Of a stretch of 29,218 nt of DNA, positions 28,584 to 29,218 are shown one piece after another. The first letter of the stretch is position 1; every line of letters starts with the position of its first letter. A model generated the notes under the pieces. The model was not told the origin of the DNA, did no database searches, and was given only the letters and a program-made list of their open reading frames with translations. Both the position numbers and the translations under genes were made by a program. This stretch comes from a virus. The DNA is taken from the IMG/VR virus record IMGVR_UViG_3300002488_000044, positions 1 through 29,218 of that record. One strand, written 5' to 3'.

Positions 28584-28591
28584 ACTAATTA
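28584..28591 (+). promoter_or_regulatory. ACTAATTA box before tape-measure-like gene
   Basis: ACTAATTA begins 7 nt after the terminator T-run and 25 nt before ATG 28617. TAAGGA lies between as the ribosome site. Confidence 0.5.
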
Positions 28592-28616
28592 CATTAGCGA
28601 TTAAGGAACTTTATGC

Positions 28617-29218
28617 ATGGCGACCAGCGACGAGCTTAAAGCGGAATTACAACAATTAACAGAAGAAATTGTCAAACTCAGAGAACAAATGGAGGGTGGC
28701 GCCGATTCTGGAGATGGTGGTGGCACTGGCGCCGCCGGTGATCCTACTAATTTAGATCAGCTTAAGCAAGAAGAAGAAGCGGTCACAAAAATGGTCGGAG
28801 CCTACGAAAAAAGAAATCGCGCTGCAAAAGGCGACAACTTATTCAATAAACAAAAAACTGAATTACTAAAAAATCAAAGCCAGCAGATAGAAAAGCAAAA
28901 CGAAGATCTTTTCAAGAAAAAAAATCTCGGCAAAGATGATGTCAAAAAACTTGAGAAAGAGGTAGAGCTTCTTAAAAAGCAGATCAAAGAACAAAAGAAA
29001 AGCAACAAACAAGCTCAAAAAAGATCGGATTTACTGTCCACACATAAAGACCATATAAATAATACATTCAATGTCATAGAGTCTAAGTTCGCACCCTCTA
29101 TTGCTACGCTTACCAAGACAATAGAAGCTGCACGTGATCCATTCGGCGCCCTCCACAAAGCAGCGCTTGGTGTTGGTGCGGCAATGATTAATAATTTCAT
29201 AAAAATGCCATTTATGCT
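28617..29218 (+). CDS. tape-measure-like coiled-coil protein, N-terminal part
   Basis: The frame is open from ATG 28617 to the right edge, 200 codons with no stop. AAGGA is 9 nt upstream; ATG 28613 is in another frame. Order: a short helix (MATSDELKAELQQLTEEIVK), a Gly/Asp-rich linker, a long Lys/Glu/Gln coiled coil (about 55-140), then a less charged part with PFGALHKAALGVGAAMINNF that looks amphipathic or membrane-active. A long coiled coil with later hydrophobic helices, directly after the tube and chaperone-type genes, is the usual picture of a tail tape measure. T4 gp29 has no obvious sequence match that I can see. The gene continues beyond the window. Confidence 0.65.
   Translation, partial: MATSDELKAELQQLTEEIVKLREQMEGGADSGDGGGTGAAGDPTNLDQLKQEEEAVTKMVGAYEKRNRAAKGDNLFNKQKTELLKNQSQQIEKQNEDLFKKKNLGKDDVKKLEKEVELLKKQIKEQKKSNKQAQKRSDLLSTHKDHINNTFNVIESKFAPSIATLTKTIEAARDPFGALHKAALGVGAAMINNFIKMPFM

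Noticed and set aside
1-29218. tRNA genes, integrase, attachment sites or insertion sequences
   Set aside because: I saw no cloverleaf in the gaps, no recombinase or transposase motifs, and no terminal inverted repeats; the gaps are short and explained by promoters, terminators and leaders.

Overview
This window is the virion-building region of a tailed, contractile-tail phage (Caudoviricetes, T4-like myovirus), probably from a marine or other aquatic source. The T4 assignment rests on readable homologues of gp17, gp20, gp21, gp22, gp23, gp13, gp14, gp15, gp18 and gp19 and a gp26-like protein, all on the + strand. The marine flavour rests on the encoded ribosomal protein bS21, the tail-fibre-like TSTAAELNLLD repeats, and a family of small proteins with a common basic/acidic N-terminal helix. 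The host cannot be read from the sequence.

Layout. Positions 1-4001: about ten tightly packed, mostly overlapping small genes, including a candidate lysis group (holin-like 1257-1457, inner-membrane coiled-coil 1450-1833, signal-peptide plus C-terminal-TM protein 1823-2245), a CxxC zinc-type protein, and several proteins with the common N-terminal helix. Positions 3998-11355: DNA packaging and prohead genes (large terminase, portal, two conserved unknowns, a membrane protein, a Ca-loop repeat protein, prohead protease, one more small helix protein). Positions 11366-16481: bS21 and a cassette of four virion surface/fibre-like proteins that share a C-terminal beta module. Positions 16555-19623: scaffold core gp22 and major capsid gp23. 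Positions 19803-20784: a fifth surface-type protein and a Thr/Lys-rich small protein. Positions 20850-28545: neck (gp13, gp14), sheath terminator (gp15), sheath (gp18), tube (gp19), gp26-like protein and a small protein resembling a tail-assembly chaperone. From 28617 to the right edge runs the start of a tape-measure-like coiled-coil protein.

How it works together. gp22 and probably several small core proteins fill the gp20-based prohead made of gp23. gp21 then cleaves, gp17 pumps DNA through gp20, and gp13/gp14 close the neck. The gp18/gp19/gp15 tail is assembled on the tape measure. bS21 may tune host ribosomes.

Regulation. Up to about 11.6 kb genes overlap and I see almost no intergenic signals. 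From there on nearly every gap contains an octamer ACTAWWTA (ACTATTTA, ACTAATTA or ACTATATA) 18-75 nt before the next start, often just after an intrinsic terminator. I propose this as the phage's late-promoter core, different from T4 TATAAATA. The most interesting items are this motif, the shared N-terminal helix (possible capsid-targeting tag), a duplicated 21-bp palindrome-containing element, a possible +1 frameshift joining the gp26-like gene to the small gene after it, and the set of five related surface proteins.
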